Shown piece after piece: positions 1-9,268 of a stretch of 20,000 bases of DNA. The notes under the pieces were generated by a model. It was not told the DNA's origin. It ran no database searches and saw only the letters and a program-made list of their open reading frames with translations. Source of the stretch: Paratrimastix pyriformis (taxonomy: Eukaryota; Preaxostyla; Paratrimastigidae). The stretch spans positions 1-20,000 of the forward strand of contig JAPMOS010000228.1 of NCBI GenBank assembly GCA_027972325.1, read 5' to 3'. The position numbers and the translations under genes were made by a program. Every line of letters starts with the position of its first letter. Position 1 is the stretch's first letter.

Positions 1-1545
1 TACTGTAAAATGCCTTGGTGGCAATTCAGTCCATCGAACTTCCATTGTGTTCAAATAGTCATATGGATAAACACCCTTCTGGCATAAAAGTTTCAGGTTC
101 TCTTCACTGATTCCTTCCCAATCTGCTTTTGTTCTGATAAAATCATCGTAGTTGTTCTTCCCTAAGTTCTCTGATAATTTATCCAATGATTCTGTCATGA
201 ATGCAAAACTGTCTTTGAACTCTATATTTCCATCCATCGAGAACGACAGATACTTCTCTTCAGTCAATGCTAAGCATGTAATTTTCTCACTAAAGTTCCC
301 TATTTCTTGCATTAAGAGGTGAGAATCATAACCCTTTAGATTGTGAAAGAAAACTGGTACCTTGTAATTCTTCAGACTGAATAATAAGTTACATCCATTA
401 TGTGCTGCCCCTCGATATTCACCCGTAATATGATCATGGTCTCTCACTTTATCTGATTCATCTTCAATCTCTCGTCCACAAATATGACACACAGTGGCTT
501 TATCAAACTCTTTTTGTTGTTCCTTCGATAAGTTCATCTCACAGTTCCTTTTGACTATCTTCAGTATCGTTTTACGCTCTTCGATGATGGATTTTAAGAA
601 ATGCTCAACTGCTCCTTCACCACGATACAATTGTATTGGTCTCTCAAACTCTGGATAATTACTGACAACTTTGTATGCATATGAACACACATTATGGTGC
701 TGATATGCTGCTTTTATTTTTTTCTCATCGTCATCATCATCAATTGGTGTTGTGAGTGCTTCGAAATCTGCATAAATCGCAAAAGGTTGCTTCACTGATT
801 TTGATATATGCTTGAATTCGACATGAGCATCTTCTTCTATTGGTAACCATGCTTGACAACATTCATGCTCATAGCACACTGGTTTATGCCTTTGCAACAG
901 GCTTTCATTCCAAAATCCATGCATACAGTTCAGACAAAAATACTTTTTTCCATTGTGACTGTTCTGGCTTGAACTTAAGAGACGAGACAAATCTTTAATC
1001 AACACATAATGTGAGTTGGTTTCTGTCTTCTCACATCCTTCTCCTTTCATCACCTCTGTATTCTCATCGAGCTCTGTTATACGTAGCATATTGACTACTG
1101 TTTTAGCCGTATTCCAAATTGGTGAGACATACAATGGATTGAAGACAACTGATGTCTTCTTCTCCTTCTTAACCTTTTTTGTTGTGATATGATGCTCGAT
1201 CACATTGATGGCTATGTTATTTTTAGCTTCAAATCGTGGTATACTGTCAATTTCCATTGGAAAATGAATGCCCTTAAAGTCGAGCTCATTGTCATACTTC
1301 ATGTATTGCTTCACTCTCTCCGGATGCACATCAACTGGATGCAATGTTGCTAAAACACTCCATTTAAAACACTCATTGTCATCATTCTGAATATTTATCA
1401 ATGCTTTCTTCTGGTTCAATACCTCTGGTAATTCAATGTAACTGCTTCCACGCATTGGCTTGTATGAGGCTACATTCAAAAACACATTCTCAATACGTTT
1501 TAGGACCCATGCACTTCCATTGTTAACAAAATTGTCCACGAGCTC
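1..1545. repeat. Left arm of a long inverted repeat
   Basis: This segment is the reverse complement of 4288-5832, with only scattered differences by eye. The match ends at the inner side at GAGCTC (1540-1545 against 4288-4293). The outer limit lies beyond the window. It covers polymerase coding sequence rather than a normal terminal repeat. The arms are separated by about 2.7 kb. Confidence 0.9.
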
Positions 1546-2127
1546 TTGGATTCTCGACACTGCATTCCCAATTCCTTCTTCAATGTCTTTCTTACCGAGA
1601 ATTCGAATGCTGCCCGACGAAAAGTGTCCATACATTGACTTGTCTTCTTTGGTGAACTGACATTTCAACACGATGTTCAGTTTGAACTGTCCTCCCTTCA
1701 TCTCTTCATATAATATCTTTTTTATCATTCCTTCAGTGTCCACAAAACACCTCTCGACACTTTGTTTGTAGTCAGTTGCCTCGATCTTTCCATGGTTCAT
1801 AATAGAATAGTTCTTCATGAAACCTTTCATAGCTTTTTTGCATTCTACCACTTCATATTGTGCTATTTTTCCAAACTCATCTTCGACGTTTTCTGCTCCT
1901 TTTGTTGATAAGGCATCTACATCAATAACTTCTTCTTGTGCAATCTTCACTTCTTTCTTTTCTTTCTTTTCCTTCTTTTCCTGTTTTGGTGACGTTGCCT
2001 GCCGTTTATTTATGTATTCTTCGAACAACTTCTTCGCCTCTTCATCTGAGAGTCCATCAAATGCAACAAATGGATTTGCGGTTTTAGTTGTCATGTCTAT
2101 AGTAGTGTGAGATAAAATTTTTTTCAT
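1..2127 (-). CDS. polB: Protein-primed family B DNA polymerase, N-terminal part (left copy)
   Basis: This minus-strand frame starts at the ATG at 2127 (a second in-frame ATG is at 2094) and, as far as I read it, stays open to the left edge of the window, so the C-terminal half is not seen. The N-terminus is lysine- and glutamate-rich. It is followed by a Cys/His finger-like motif (YFCLNCMHGFW then H and C, about 900-960) and an endonuclease VII-like motif (CHICG, then DHDHITGEYRGAAHNGCN, about 390-490). Both motifs are common in Polinton-type polymerases. The product would replicate the element from a terminal protein primer. It starts head to head with the integrase, 69 bases away. The inner start region (1546-2127) is not present in the right copy. 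Confidence 0.8.
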   Translation of the reverse strand, partial: MKKILSHTTIDMTTKTANPFVAFDGLSDEEAKKLFEEYINKRQATSPKQEKKEKKEKKEVKIAQEEVIDVDALSTKGAENVEDEFGKIAQYEVVECKKAMKGFMKNYSIMNHGKIEATDYKQSVERCFVDTEGMIKKILYEEMKGGQFKLNIVLKCQFTKEDKSMYGHFSSGSIRILGKKDIEEGIGNAVSRIQELVDNFVNNGSAWVLKRIENVFLNVASYKPMRGSSYIELPEVLNQKKALINIQNDDNECFKWSVLATLHPVDVHPERVKQYMKYDNELDFKGIHFPMEIDSIPRFEAKNNIAINVIEHHITTKKVKKEKKTSVVFNPLYVSPIWNTAKTVVNMLRITELDENTEVMKGEGCEKTETNSHYVLIKDLSRLLSSSQNSHNGKKYFCLNCMHGFWNESLLQRHKPVCYEHECCQAWLPIEEDAHVEFKHISKSVKQPFAIYADFEALTTPIDDDDDEKKIKAAYQHHNVCSYAYKVVSNYPEFERPIQLYRGEGAVEHFLKSIIEERKTILKIVKRNCEMNLSKEQQKEFDKATVCHICGREIEDESDKVRDHDHITGEYRGAAHNGCNLLFSLKNYKVPVFFHNLKGYDSHLLMQEIGNFSEKITCLALTEEKYLSFSMDGNIEFKDSFAFMTESLDKLSENLGKNNYDDFIRTKADWEGISEENLKLLCQKGVYPYDYLNTMEVRWTELPPRHFTV

Positions 2128-2196
2128 AATATTTTATTAATCTATAAATTTAAGGTTTCTCTAAGTCACTTTTAATTTTATAACTTCATTATACTA
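2128..2196. promoter_or_regulatory. Divergent promoter interval between polymerase and integrase
   Basis: These 69 bases between two divergent start codons are almost pure A/T, with stretches such as ATAATATTTTATTAATC. Such a short AT-rich gap must hold the upstream signals for both genes if both are transcribed. No specific box can be assigned with certainty. Confidence 0.5.
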
Positions 2197-3231
2197 ATGG
2201 AAAAGACCATTCAAAATGCTTATAGCAATCCTAAAACGGGCTTTGTTTCTGCTCCTAAATTGTATCGAAAACTCAAACAAGATGACAAGAAAATCACCTT
2301 AGATGCTGTCCAAAACGTGCTAAATAAGACACCTGATTATCAAATCATGAAAGAAGATAGAAAACCCAAAAAGTTCAACACGATTGTGGCTCATACTGCT
2401 CTCGCATGTGTTCAGATGGATATCATCATCTATGATCGTTTTAAGACGAGAACTGGATTCGAGAACATCCTCTGTGTTATTGATGTGTACTCTCGTTATG
2501 CTGCCTGTCGTCCACTTAAAACAAGAAAGCCCACTGAGGTTCTCAAAGCAATTAAAAGTATCTTCCATGATGACTTAAAAGGTACTCCTGAAAACATCAA
2601 CTGTGACAATGAATTCCAAGCTAAACAATATGTCAAATGGATGACTGATAATCATGTTGTGGCTCATTTCAGTGACCCTGAAGAAATCAATAAGAATAGT
2701 ATTGTTGAACGATTCAATCGTACAATTGCTCTCAAACTACAACGTTGGCGTCTCTCTTCTGGTGACTCCGATTGGACTAAAGTTCTTCCTGATTTGGTAT
2801 CTTCTTACAACAATGATTACCACAGAACCATTAAAGCAACACCTTATAATGTGTTCAACAACCATGATACAAACAAACAATCAGTCACTCAAATAGAACG
2901 TATTTATAATATTGGTGACCATGTTCGTGCTGTTCGAAAGCTCAAAGCATTCGCTAAAGGTGATGAAGTAAAGTATTCTCTCGCTGTCTATATCATTGAC
3001 TCATTCGATGGTAAAAAGTATGTTCTCAAGAACCTGAAGTCTGGAGAACTGTTGAAAAAACACTACAAACAATATGAGTTGAAGAAGGTTGGTGAAATCA
3101 TCGAGAAGGAGAGCACTGAAAAAGCTGTCAAGAAGATTGATGACACAAAGAAGAAAAGACTCGTCAAACGAAGACTGACTCGCGAAGGTATTGACACAGA
3201 TAATATAATGCATGATATGAAGCTCCGTTAA
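2197..3231 (+). CDS. int: Retroviral-type (rve) integrase
   Basis: The product has 344 residues and looks whole. The rve catalytic core shows D75 (QMDIII), D137 (CDNEF) and E171 (VERFNRT), with 33 residues between the second and third, which fits the DD(35)E pattern of Polinton and retroviral integrases. The N-terminal 60 residues are a basic helical segment. After the core, about residues 235-295 resemble the small beta-barrel or chromo-like C-terminal domain (NIGDHVRAVRK, then DGKKYVLKNL). The last 40 residues are very basic (KKKRLVKRR). It would insert the element's linear DNA into the host chromosome. The start is the first ATG after the divergent interval, and the stop is TAA. It overlaps the convergent small ORF by four bases. 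Its codon use is AT-rich, unlike the host exons to the right. Confidence 0.9.
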   Translation: MEKTIQNAYSNPKTGFVSAPKLYRKLKQDDKKITLDAVQNVLNKTPDYQIMKEDRKPKKFNTIVAHTALACVQMDIIIYDRFKTRTGFENILCVIDVYSRYAACRPLKTRKPTEVLKAIKSIFHDDLKGTPENINCDNEFQAKQYVKWMTDNHVVAHFSDPEEINKNSIVERFNRTIALKLQRWRLSSGDSDWTKVLPDLVSSYNNDYHRTIKATPYNVFNNHDTNKQSVTQIERIYNIGDHVRAVRKLKAFAKGDEVKYSLAVYIIDSFDGKKYVLKNLKSGELLKKHYKQYELKKVGEIIEKESTEKAVKKIDDTKKKRLVKRRLTREGIDTDNIMHDMKLR

Positions 3232-3398
3232 TGGAAATATTCATTTTCATACACTATTGTTGTGGAATCGTCACTCTCATCTCCTTTCTTCTTAGTTATT
3301 GTAACAGTGAAATATTCATCACCATGAAGCTTAATCAACTCCTGTAGGAGTTCAAATAGCGCCCTATCAATCTTAACTGGACGCTTATCACAATTCAT
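3228..3398 (-). CDS. Small acidic protein of the element, 56 residues
   Basis: On the minus strand an ATG at 3398 opens a frame that ends with TAA at 3228, overlapping the integrase stop tail to tail. The product starts MNCDKRPVKIDRALFELLQ and continues with a beta-like stretch (EYFTVTITKKK), then an acidic serine-rich part (GDESDDS) and IVYENEYFH. The mix of a predicted helix followed by two strands looks like real protein, not chance. I do not recognise a family. Its packing against the integrase gene suggests it belongs to the element. It could also be the remnant of a longer gene. Confidence 0.5.
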   Translation of the reverse strand: MNCDKRPVKIDRALFELLQELIKLHGDEYFTVTITKKKGDESDDSTTIVYENEYFH

Positions 3399-4287
3399 TC
3401 TCTATATACTAACTATAGATAATTATTTTTTCTTCAAATACCTTTACATGTTAATCAACTGCTATCACTCATTCACTATTTCATTGAGTTAGCCTCAGTA
3501 GCTCATTGAATTTTCATCTTAAAACACTCAGAGCTCAAATGATGAAACGCTGCTTTTTATCTCTTTGAAATAGAAGGTAAATCTGATTGATTTCTCTTTC
3601 AATTCATGTCAAAGCTGAGTAAATTTTCGCTTTAAAGGGCTCGGTGCTGAAATCAAATTTCATATTGTTTTATCATTTTGTCATACTTTTCCATTTTCTT
3701 AGAATCAATTATTTGAGCTGATTCAATCAAAAAGAATGCATTATTTACTTAAGATTGATGCATTATTTAATGATCACTTTTGAAAAGCACTTTTGTCACA
3801 ATTTTATTTTGAATGAAGAGATAAGCTGTTTCTGATTGAATTCTCTTTCGTTTGATGCTTAAGATGATTGAATTGTTTGATTTGACAAAAATGGCAAAAT
3901 AATTTCTGGGACAAAAAATGGAAAAAAAATTGAAAATGCATGGAGAATTCGCTTTTTGCCTCTAATTTCGTTTGTAGCTCGAATGAATTGATGCTTAAAT
4001 CATTCCAAGCTGATTAAAATAAAATGCTCGTTTTACTTAAAAAACATTGAGAAAAACGATTTTGCTCTGAAGAAATCGATTTTTGCCTCAAATAACGTTT
4101 GTAGCTCGAGAAAATTAATGCTTAAATCATTCAAAGCTGATAAAATAAAATGCTCCTTTTCAATAAAATATAATGAGAAAAAAAGATTTTGTTCTGAAGA
4201 AATCGATTTTTGCCTCAAATAACAACGCAAGCGTGAAAAATTGTGTGTGAAAATCGCTTGTCTCAGAACTCTCCTTTTATAACTACT
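3399..4287. other. AT-rich non-coding stretch of the element
   Basis: No convincing gene is seen. The sequence is rich in A and T runs with worn internal echoes: two stretches with GATT-ATTTCTCTTTC-like words occur near 3575 and 3830. The 3' third is a regular 127-bp tandem repeat, listed separately. The 65 bases at 4223-4287 link that repeat to the right polymerase copy and match neither. Confidence 0.6.
3954..4222. repeat. 127-bp direct tandem repeat, about 2.1 copies
   Basis: The word TTTTGCCTC recurs at 3954, 4081 and 4208, exactly 127 bases apart. The units share GTTTGTAGCTCGA, ATGCTTAAATCATTC and AAATAAAATGCTC with moderate drift. The unit also contains AAATCGATTTTTGCC. It could be sub-terminal repeat sequence of the element lying next to an old end. 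Confidence 0.85.
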
Positions 4288-5832
4288 GAGCTCGTGGACA
4301 ATTTTGTTAACAATGGAAGTGCATGGGTCCTAAAACGTATTGAGAATGTGTTTTTGAATGTAGCCTCATACAAGCCAATGCGTGGAAGCAGTTACATTGA
4401 ATTACCAGAGGTATTGAACCAGAAGAAAGCATTGATAAATATTCAGAATGATGACAATGAGTGTTTTAAATGGAGTGTTTTAGCAACATTGCATCCAGTT
4501 GATGTGCATCCGGAGAGAGTGAAGCAATACATGAAGTATGACAATGAGCTCGACTTTAAGGGCATTCATTTTCCAATGGAAATTGACAGTATACCACGAT
4601 TTGAAGCTAAAAATAACATAGCCATCAATGTGATCGAGCATCATATCACAACAAAAAAGGTTAAGAAGGAGAAGAAGACATCAGTTGTCTTCAATCCATT
4701 GTATGTCTCACCAATTTGGAATACGGCTAAAACAGTAGTCAATATGCTACGTATAACAGAGCTCGATGAGAATACAGAGGTGATGAAAGGAGAAGGATGT
4801 GAGAAGACAGAAACCAACTCACATTATGTGTTGATTAAAGATTTGTCTCGTCTCTTAAGTTCAAGCCAGAACAGTCACAATGGAAAAAGTATTTTGTCTG
4901 AACTGTATGCATGGATTTTGGAATGAAAGCCTGTTGCAAAGGCATAAACCAGTGTGCTATGAGCATGAATGTTGTCAAGCATGGTTACCAATAGAAGAAG
5001 ATGCTCATGTCGAATTCAAGCATATATCAAAATCAGTGAAGCAACCTTTGCGATTTATGCAGATTTCGAAGCACTCACAACACCAATTGATGATGATGAC
5101 GATGAGAAAAAATAAAAGCAGCATATCAGCACCATAATGTGTGTTCATATGCATACAAAGTTGTCAGTAATTATCCAGAGTTTGAGAGACCAATACAATT
5201 GTATCGTGGTGAAGGAGCAGTTGAGCATTTCTTAAAATCCATCATCGAAGAGCGTAAAACGATACTGAAGATAGTCAAAAGGAACTGTGAGATGAACTTA
5301 TCGAAGGAACAACAAAAGAGTTTGATAAAGCCACTGTGTGTCATATTTGTGGACGAGAGATTGAAGATGAATCAGATAAAGTGAGAGACCATGATCATAT
5401 TACGGGTGAATATCGAGGGGCAGCACATAATGGATGTAACTTATTATTCAGTCTGAAGAATTACAAGGTACCAGTTTTCTTTCACAATCTAAAGGGTTAT
5501 GATTCTCACCTCTTAATGCAAGAAATAGGGAACTTTAGTGAGAAAATTACATGCTTAGCATTGACTGAAGAGAAGTATCTGTCGTTCTCGATGGATGGAA
5601 ATATAGAGTTCAAAGACAGTTTTGCATTCATGACAGAATCATTGGATAAATTATCAGAGAACTTAGGGAAGAACAACTACGATGATTTTATCAGAACAAA
5701 AGCAGATTGGGAAGGAATCAGTGAAGAGAACCTGAAACTTTTATGCCAGAAGGGTGTTTATCCATATGACTATTTGAACACAATGGAGAAGTTCGATGAG
5801 ACTGAATTGCCACCAAAGGAAGCATTTTACAG
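4288..5832. repeat. Right arm of the long inverted repeat
   Basis: This is the reverse complement of 1-1545, beginning at GAGCTCGTGGACAATTTTG. It lies within the right polymerase copy. The copy goes on past 5832, where the left arm runs out of the window. Confidence 0.9.
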
Positions 5833-7079
5833 TAAACTAAACGATAAAGCCATATCTGATGAAGATTATGCACATGCACAGACAGTATGGAACACATTTG
5901 AATGTGAAACGTTAGGTGATTATCATGACATATACCTTAAAACTGATGTGTTACTATTAGCAGATGTCTTCGAAAAGTTTCGTAGCATGTGTATAAAAAA
6001 TTACGGGCTCGATCCGGTATGTTACGTGTCATTACCAGCAATGTCATGGGATGCGGCACTGAAGCGTTCGAAGGTGGAGTTAGACTTATTTAATGACACA
6101 CAAATGGACATGCATTTGTTTATTGAGAAGGGTATTCGAGGAGGGATTTCAATGATAACGAACAGATATTGTCAAGCCAACAACAAGTACATGAAGACAT
6201 ACAACAAAGAGGGCAAAACGGTGTACATTCTGTATCTCGATGCTAACAACCTTTACGGCAAAGCAATGAGTTATAGACTACCAACGACTGATTTTCAATG
6301 GGAAAAGAACGTAAGCAAGTTCACGAAGAGCAAGATAATGTCATTAGACAAGAATGGAGATAGAGGCTACATATTAGAAGTGGATTTATCATATCCAAAA
6401 GAACTACATGACATGCACAATGATTATCCATTAGCACCATGCAAGAAGGTTGTAGAAGATGAAAAGTTATCTGAATACCAGAAGTTGTTGAAGACGAATT
6501 TAAGCCTAAAGCAGGCAAAAGTTGAGAAGTTGATTTGTGATTTTGAAGACAAGACTGATTATGTTGTGCATTATCGTGCACTCCAGCTATATTTGAGTTT
6601 AGGAATGGAACTGAAAGCAGTCAAAAGAGTGATGAGTTTTAAACAAGATGATTGGTTAGAAGACTACATAGGATTCAATACCAACGAGCGTTCAAAAACA
6701 AAGAATGAATTCGAGAAGGCCCTATTCAAATTAGCCAACAATGCAGTCTTTGGAAAAACCATGCAGAACAATCGTTCTCACATCAACTTTACACTAACAT
6801 CCAGTGAGGAGAAGGCACGTAAGCTCGTAGCCAAGCCAAATTATGAGAAGACAGTGATATTTGGAGATAAACTCGTAGGCATACATGCAAGACAGACATC
6901 AGTCAAATTGAACATGCCAATAGCAGTTGGGCAATCAATATTAGACTTATCCAAGATGCACATGTATGACTTTTACTACAACACACTCAAAGCAAAGTAT
7001 GGAGACAAAGTCAAATTGCTATTCACAGATACTGACAGTTTATGTGTTGCAGTGGAGACAGAAGACATATATGTGAACG
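4288..7079 (+). pseudogene. polB: Family B DNA polymerase, right copy, broken and truncated
   Basis: This copy faces away from the integrase. It repeats the zinc-finger-like and endonuclease VII-like motifs (the latter near 5330-5440) and carries much of the polymerase domain: LYLDANNLYGKAMSY near 6230-6270 (motif A region), KLANNAVFGKTMQNN near 6730-6770 (motif B region), and LFTDTDSLC near 7020-7045 (motif C, the DTD catalytic pair). The family would normally run on past this point. The coding sequence instead stops at the switch to GC-rich DNA soon after motif C. The copy has about three breaks plus the truncated end, so it is a fossil. Its start region differs from the left copy because the inverted repeat begins inside the gene. 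Confidence 0.88.
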
Positions 7080-8160
7080 GGGTCAATAGAAACCCCGCGC
7101 GAGCCCCTTGTATGGGAAAGTGGCCCGACCCCTTCCGAGCGGGCCCGAGGGGGTCCCCCAGGGCCTGGGTCTGGGCCAGCTGGGGGGTGGAAGAGGCCGG
7201 CCCAGGCCCGTGCCGCCGGTGCGGCGGGCTCCGGTGGACTCCCTGGTCGGGGGGTATACCCGGGGGGGCGACCCGGCCGAGGGGCCTGCCTGTGGAGGGT
7301 GGGGGCCCGTGAACCCCCGTGGGTGGCAATGGACAGGGGACCCCTCGGTCGCTCTGGGGCCGGGTCCAGACCCGGGCTGGCTCGGACCGGGGTAGGGGTC
7401 AGGGTAGGGGGGTACCCTCCCCAGACCCCCCCGGTCCGGTCCGGCCAGCGTGGCGCGGGTTGGCCGCATCGCCGCCCAGCAAACCCCGAGTTCCCCGTGA
7501 TCTCCACTCCCAGGGGGCTCGGCCAATGACTTCCAAAAGGGCCGCCGCTCACCAGATTGTGGAAGGATGAAACCGGTAACCGGACAAAAGACTGTTTTTA
7601 AGGGGTACCCGCCGTCGAAAACCGAGTTTTTCCTGGAACTCCCCTGACCCCGGAGCCCGCCCAGTGCGGCGCTCCCTGGGCCAGCCCTGGGCCCTCGCGA
7701 TGCCACCCTGGGACCAGCTCTGCGGCCTGATCTTGATGGGTCCAGGTGGACCCGAAGAGAGACCGACCCCCCCTGCCATGAGAAAAAAACGCATCCCGGA
7801 CGGATTTCTGCCCTCCCAGAAGGCCCTACTGGCTCCTCCCTGCTGCCCCGCGTCAGACCCGAGGCTCTCCCAGGGTTTCCCCTCACGAATTCGCCTGAAA
7901 AGCGCAGCCAGGGCCGGCCAATGGCATGAAGGACGCCCTCACAAAGCGCTCCTTCTGATTTTCCCCATGTCCCCGGGCGCAGCGCCCCTTTTTGACGCTC
8001 CCGCTTCCCGCCGTCGCGCTCTCTGGTCCTCCCCAGCCTCAAGCCCCCATGAGGTTTGTCTTTGGGCACAACGTTCTAGTGCGGAAACACACAAAAGCAA
8101 AACCAAGTTGGGACGAAAACAGCAACAAAACTCCAACCAAAAACACATCAACCGTCGGCC
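7080..8160. other. GC-rich segment, no recognised gene
   Basis: The segment begins directly after the polymerase fragment with a small stem (CGGGGT, 8 bases, ACCCCG at about 7079-7098). It has long open frames on both strands, but their products are proline-, glycine- and arginine-rich low-complexity sequence, as expected for GC-rich DNA with few stop codons. It lacks the long G runs and minisatellites of the DNA further right. A short A-rich patch (8085-8150) closes it. It may be host DNA or another insertion. Confidence 0.5.
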
Positions 8161-9268
8161 ACGTGAGCCCGGGGTGGTGGAGGGGGAGGGGTTTGATGGT
8201 GAGTGGTGGTGGGGTGGTGGTGGTGGGGGGAAGGTCGGGGTGCCTCTTCTGGGACAGGCAGCTCGTCGGATCACGCCTGGGCCGAGCCGAGAGGGGCTCG
8301 AGCGTGGAGTGGGGTGAGGTGGTGGGGTGGGGTTGGGGTTGCGGGCGGCCGGGGGTCGGGGGGGGTCGGGGAGTCCGCCACGAGCCAGCAAAAGGGACGA
8401 GGGCTGGACGAGGAGCCGCCCCGCCGGACGGCAGTGAGGGCAAGCGGCCAGGTGCGGCGAAAGGAGCCCGAAAAGTTGCGGGGGGGGGGGGGGCGGGGGG
8501 CGGGCTGTCAGAGGACCGCCGCGGCAGCGAAACGACAAGGCTGACCACCTCCGACGAACTCGTGGGCCGCTGGTGGCGTGGCGGACCTGGTAGTCAGTGA
8601 GGTGGAGGCGCCGCGGGGCGGTGGCCGGGTCCTGGTTGAAGCAGTCGTTCATGGAGCGCAGGGCTGCTCCATGAGCTGGTCGAATCACAGGTCCTTGCCT
8701 CCCACCCGCTCGGCCTCGTCGTCTCGTCAGCCGCCTGTGGACGAACCGAGTTCAAGACCAGGTCCCGGTCGAACCCGCCACCGTGGTTGTGAAGCTCGTC
8801 GGGCCGGGCTGGCTCCGGCCCCCGGGAATGGCCGCGCAGCTCGATCGCCTTGGCCGCTTGCACGCCCCTACTCGCACACAGGTACCCGCCAACACACCAC
8901 CCACCACCCCGAATACGCATACGGGAGAGGCGTGCGTGTCGTTAAAAGAGGGGAGACACCAGGCAGTTGAGGGCGGCGCTCGGGGTAGGGGGGGGGGGGG
9001 GAGAAGGCAAGGAGGAGGAGGAGGCGGACCGAGTTGCGCTCGGTTCACTTGGCAGCGCGCCCCGAATGGGGTCACGATGTGCGACCGCTCGGCCTGGCAA
9101 ATGTCAGGTGGTCTGCCCGAGGGAAGGGAGGGAAATCCAAATGACCCCTTCCCTCTCGCCGCGTGCTCCCCACTCCATGCCGTACATACGCGAGCGCGCT
9201 CTCCACCACGCGTCGCGCACCCGGATGAGGGAGATGGTTGACGACGGGGTGGGTGAGGACTGGCGGAC
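8161..9268. other. G-rich stretch with possible minus-strand exons
   Basis: The stretch has long G runs (about 8480-8493 and 8988-9001) that would be C runs in minus-strand introns. One well-formed candidate exon is 8587-8675 on the minus strand. It lies between ..GACCAG and GTCCGC and reads HGAALRSMNDCFNQDPATA then PRRLHLTDYQ. A weaker candidate lies near 9030-9100 (AERSHIVTPFGARC). Neither matches the UTP25 C-terminus I would expect here, so their gene is unknown. Confidence 0.35.

Larger units (their letters stand above)
1..7079. mobile_element. Polinton/Maverick-type element, rearranged and broken
   Basis: The AT-rich block encodes a family B polymerase with endonuclease VII-like and zinc-finger motifs and an rve-type integrase. 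That pairing is typical of Polintons/Mavericks and of related integrating virophages. No capsid, maturation protease or packaging ATPase gene is visible, so the family call rests on two genes. The left end lies outside the window. The right end is a sharp switch to GC-rich DNA at about 7079, inside the second polymerase copy. The two polymerase copies form an inverted repeat around one integrase, which is not the normal gene order. The left polymerase part and the integrase look whole; the right polymerase copy has about three breaks and is truncated. The close match of the two arms suggests a recent event. Confidence 0.82.

Noticed and set aside
1-1545. The inverted arms as ordinary Polinton terminal inverted repeats
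   Set aside because: The arms encode polymerase domains, and their inner boundary is inside the gene. True terminal repeats lie outside the genes.
4033-4230. A 65-codon minus-strand frame in the AT-rich repeat
   Set aside because: It simply reads through the 127-bp repeat and its protein repeats with it. There is no support from composition or context.
7083-8069. A 328-codon minus-strand frame as a gene
   Set aside because: Other frames on both strands are equally open, the product is low-complexity Gly/Pro/Arg, and it crosses into the element boundary without any motif.
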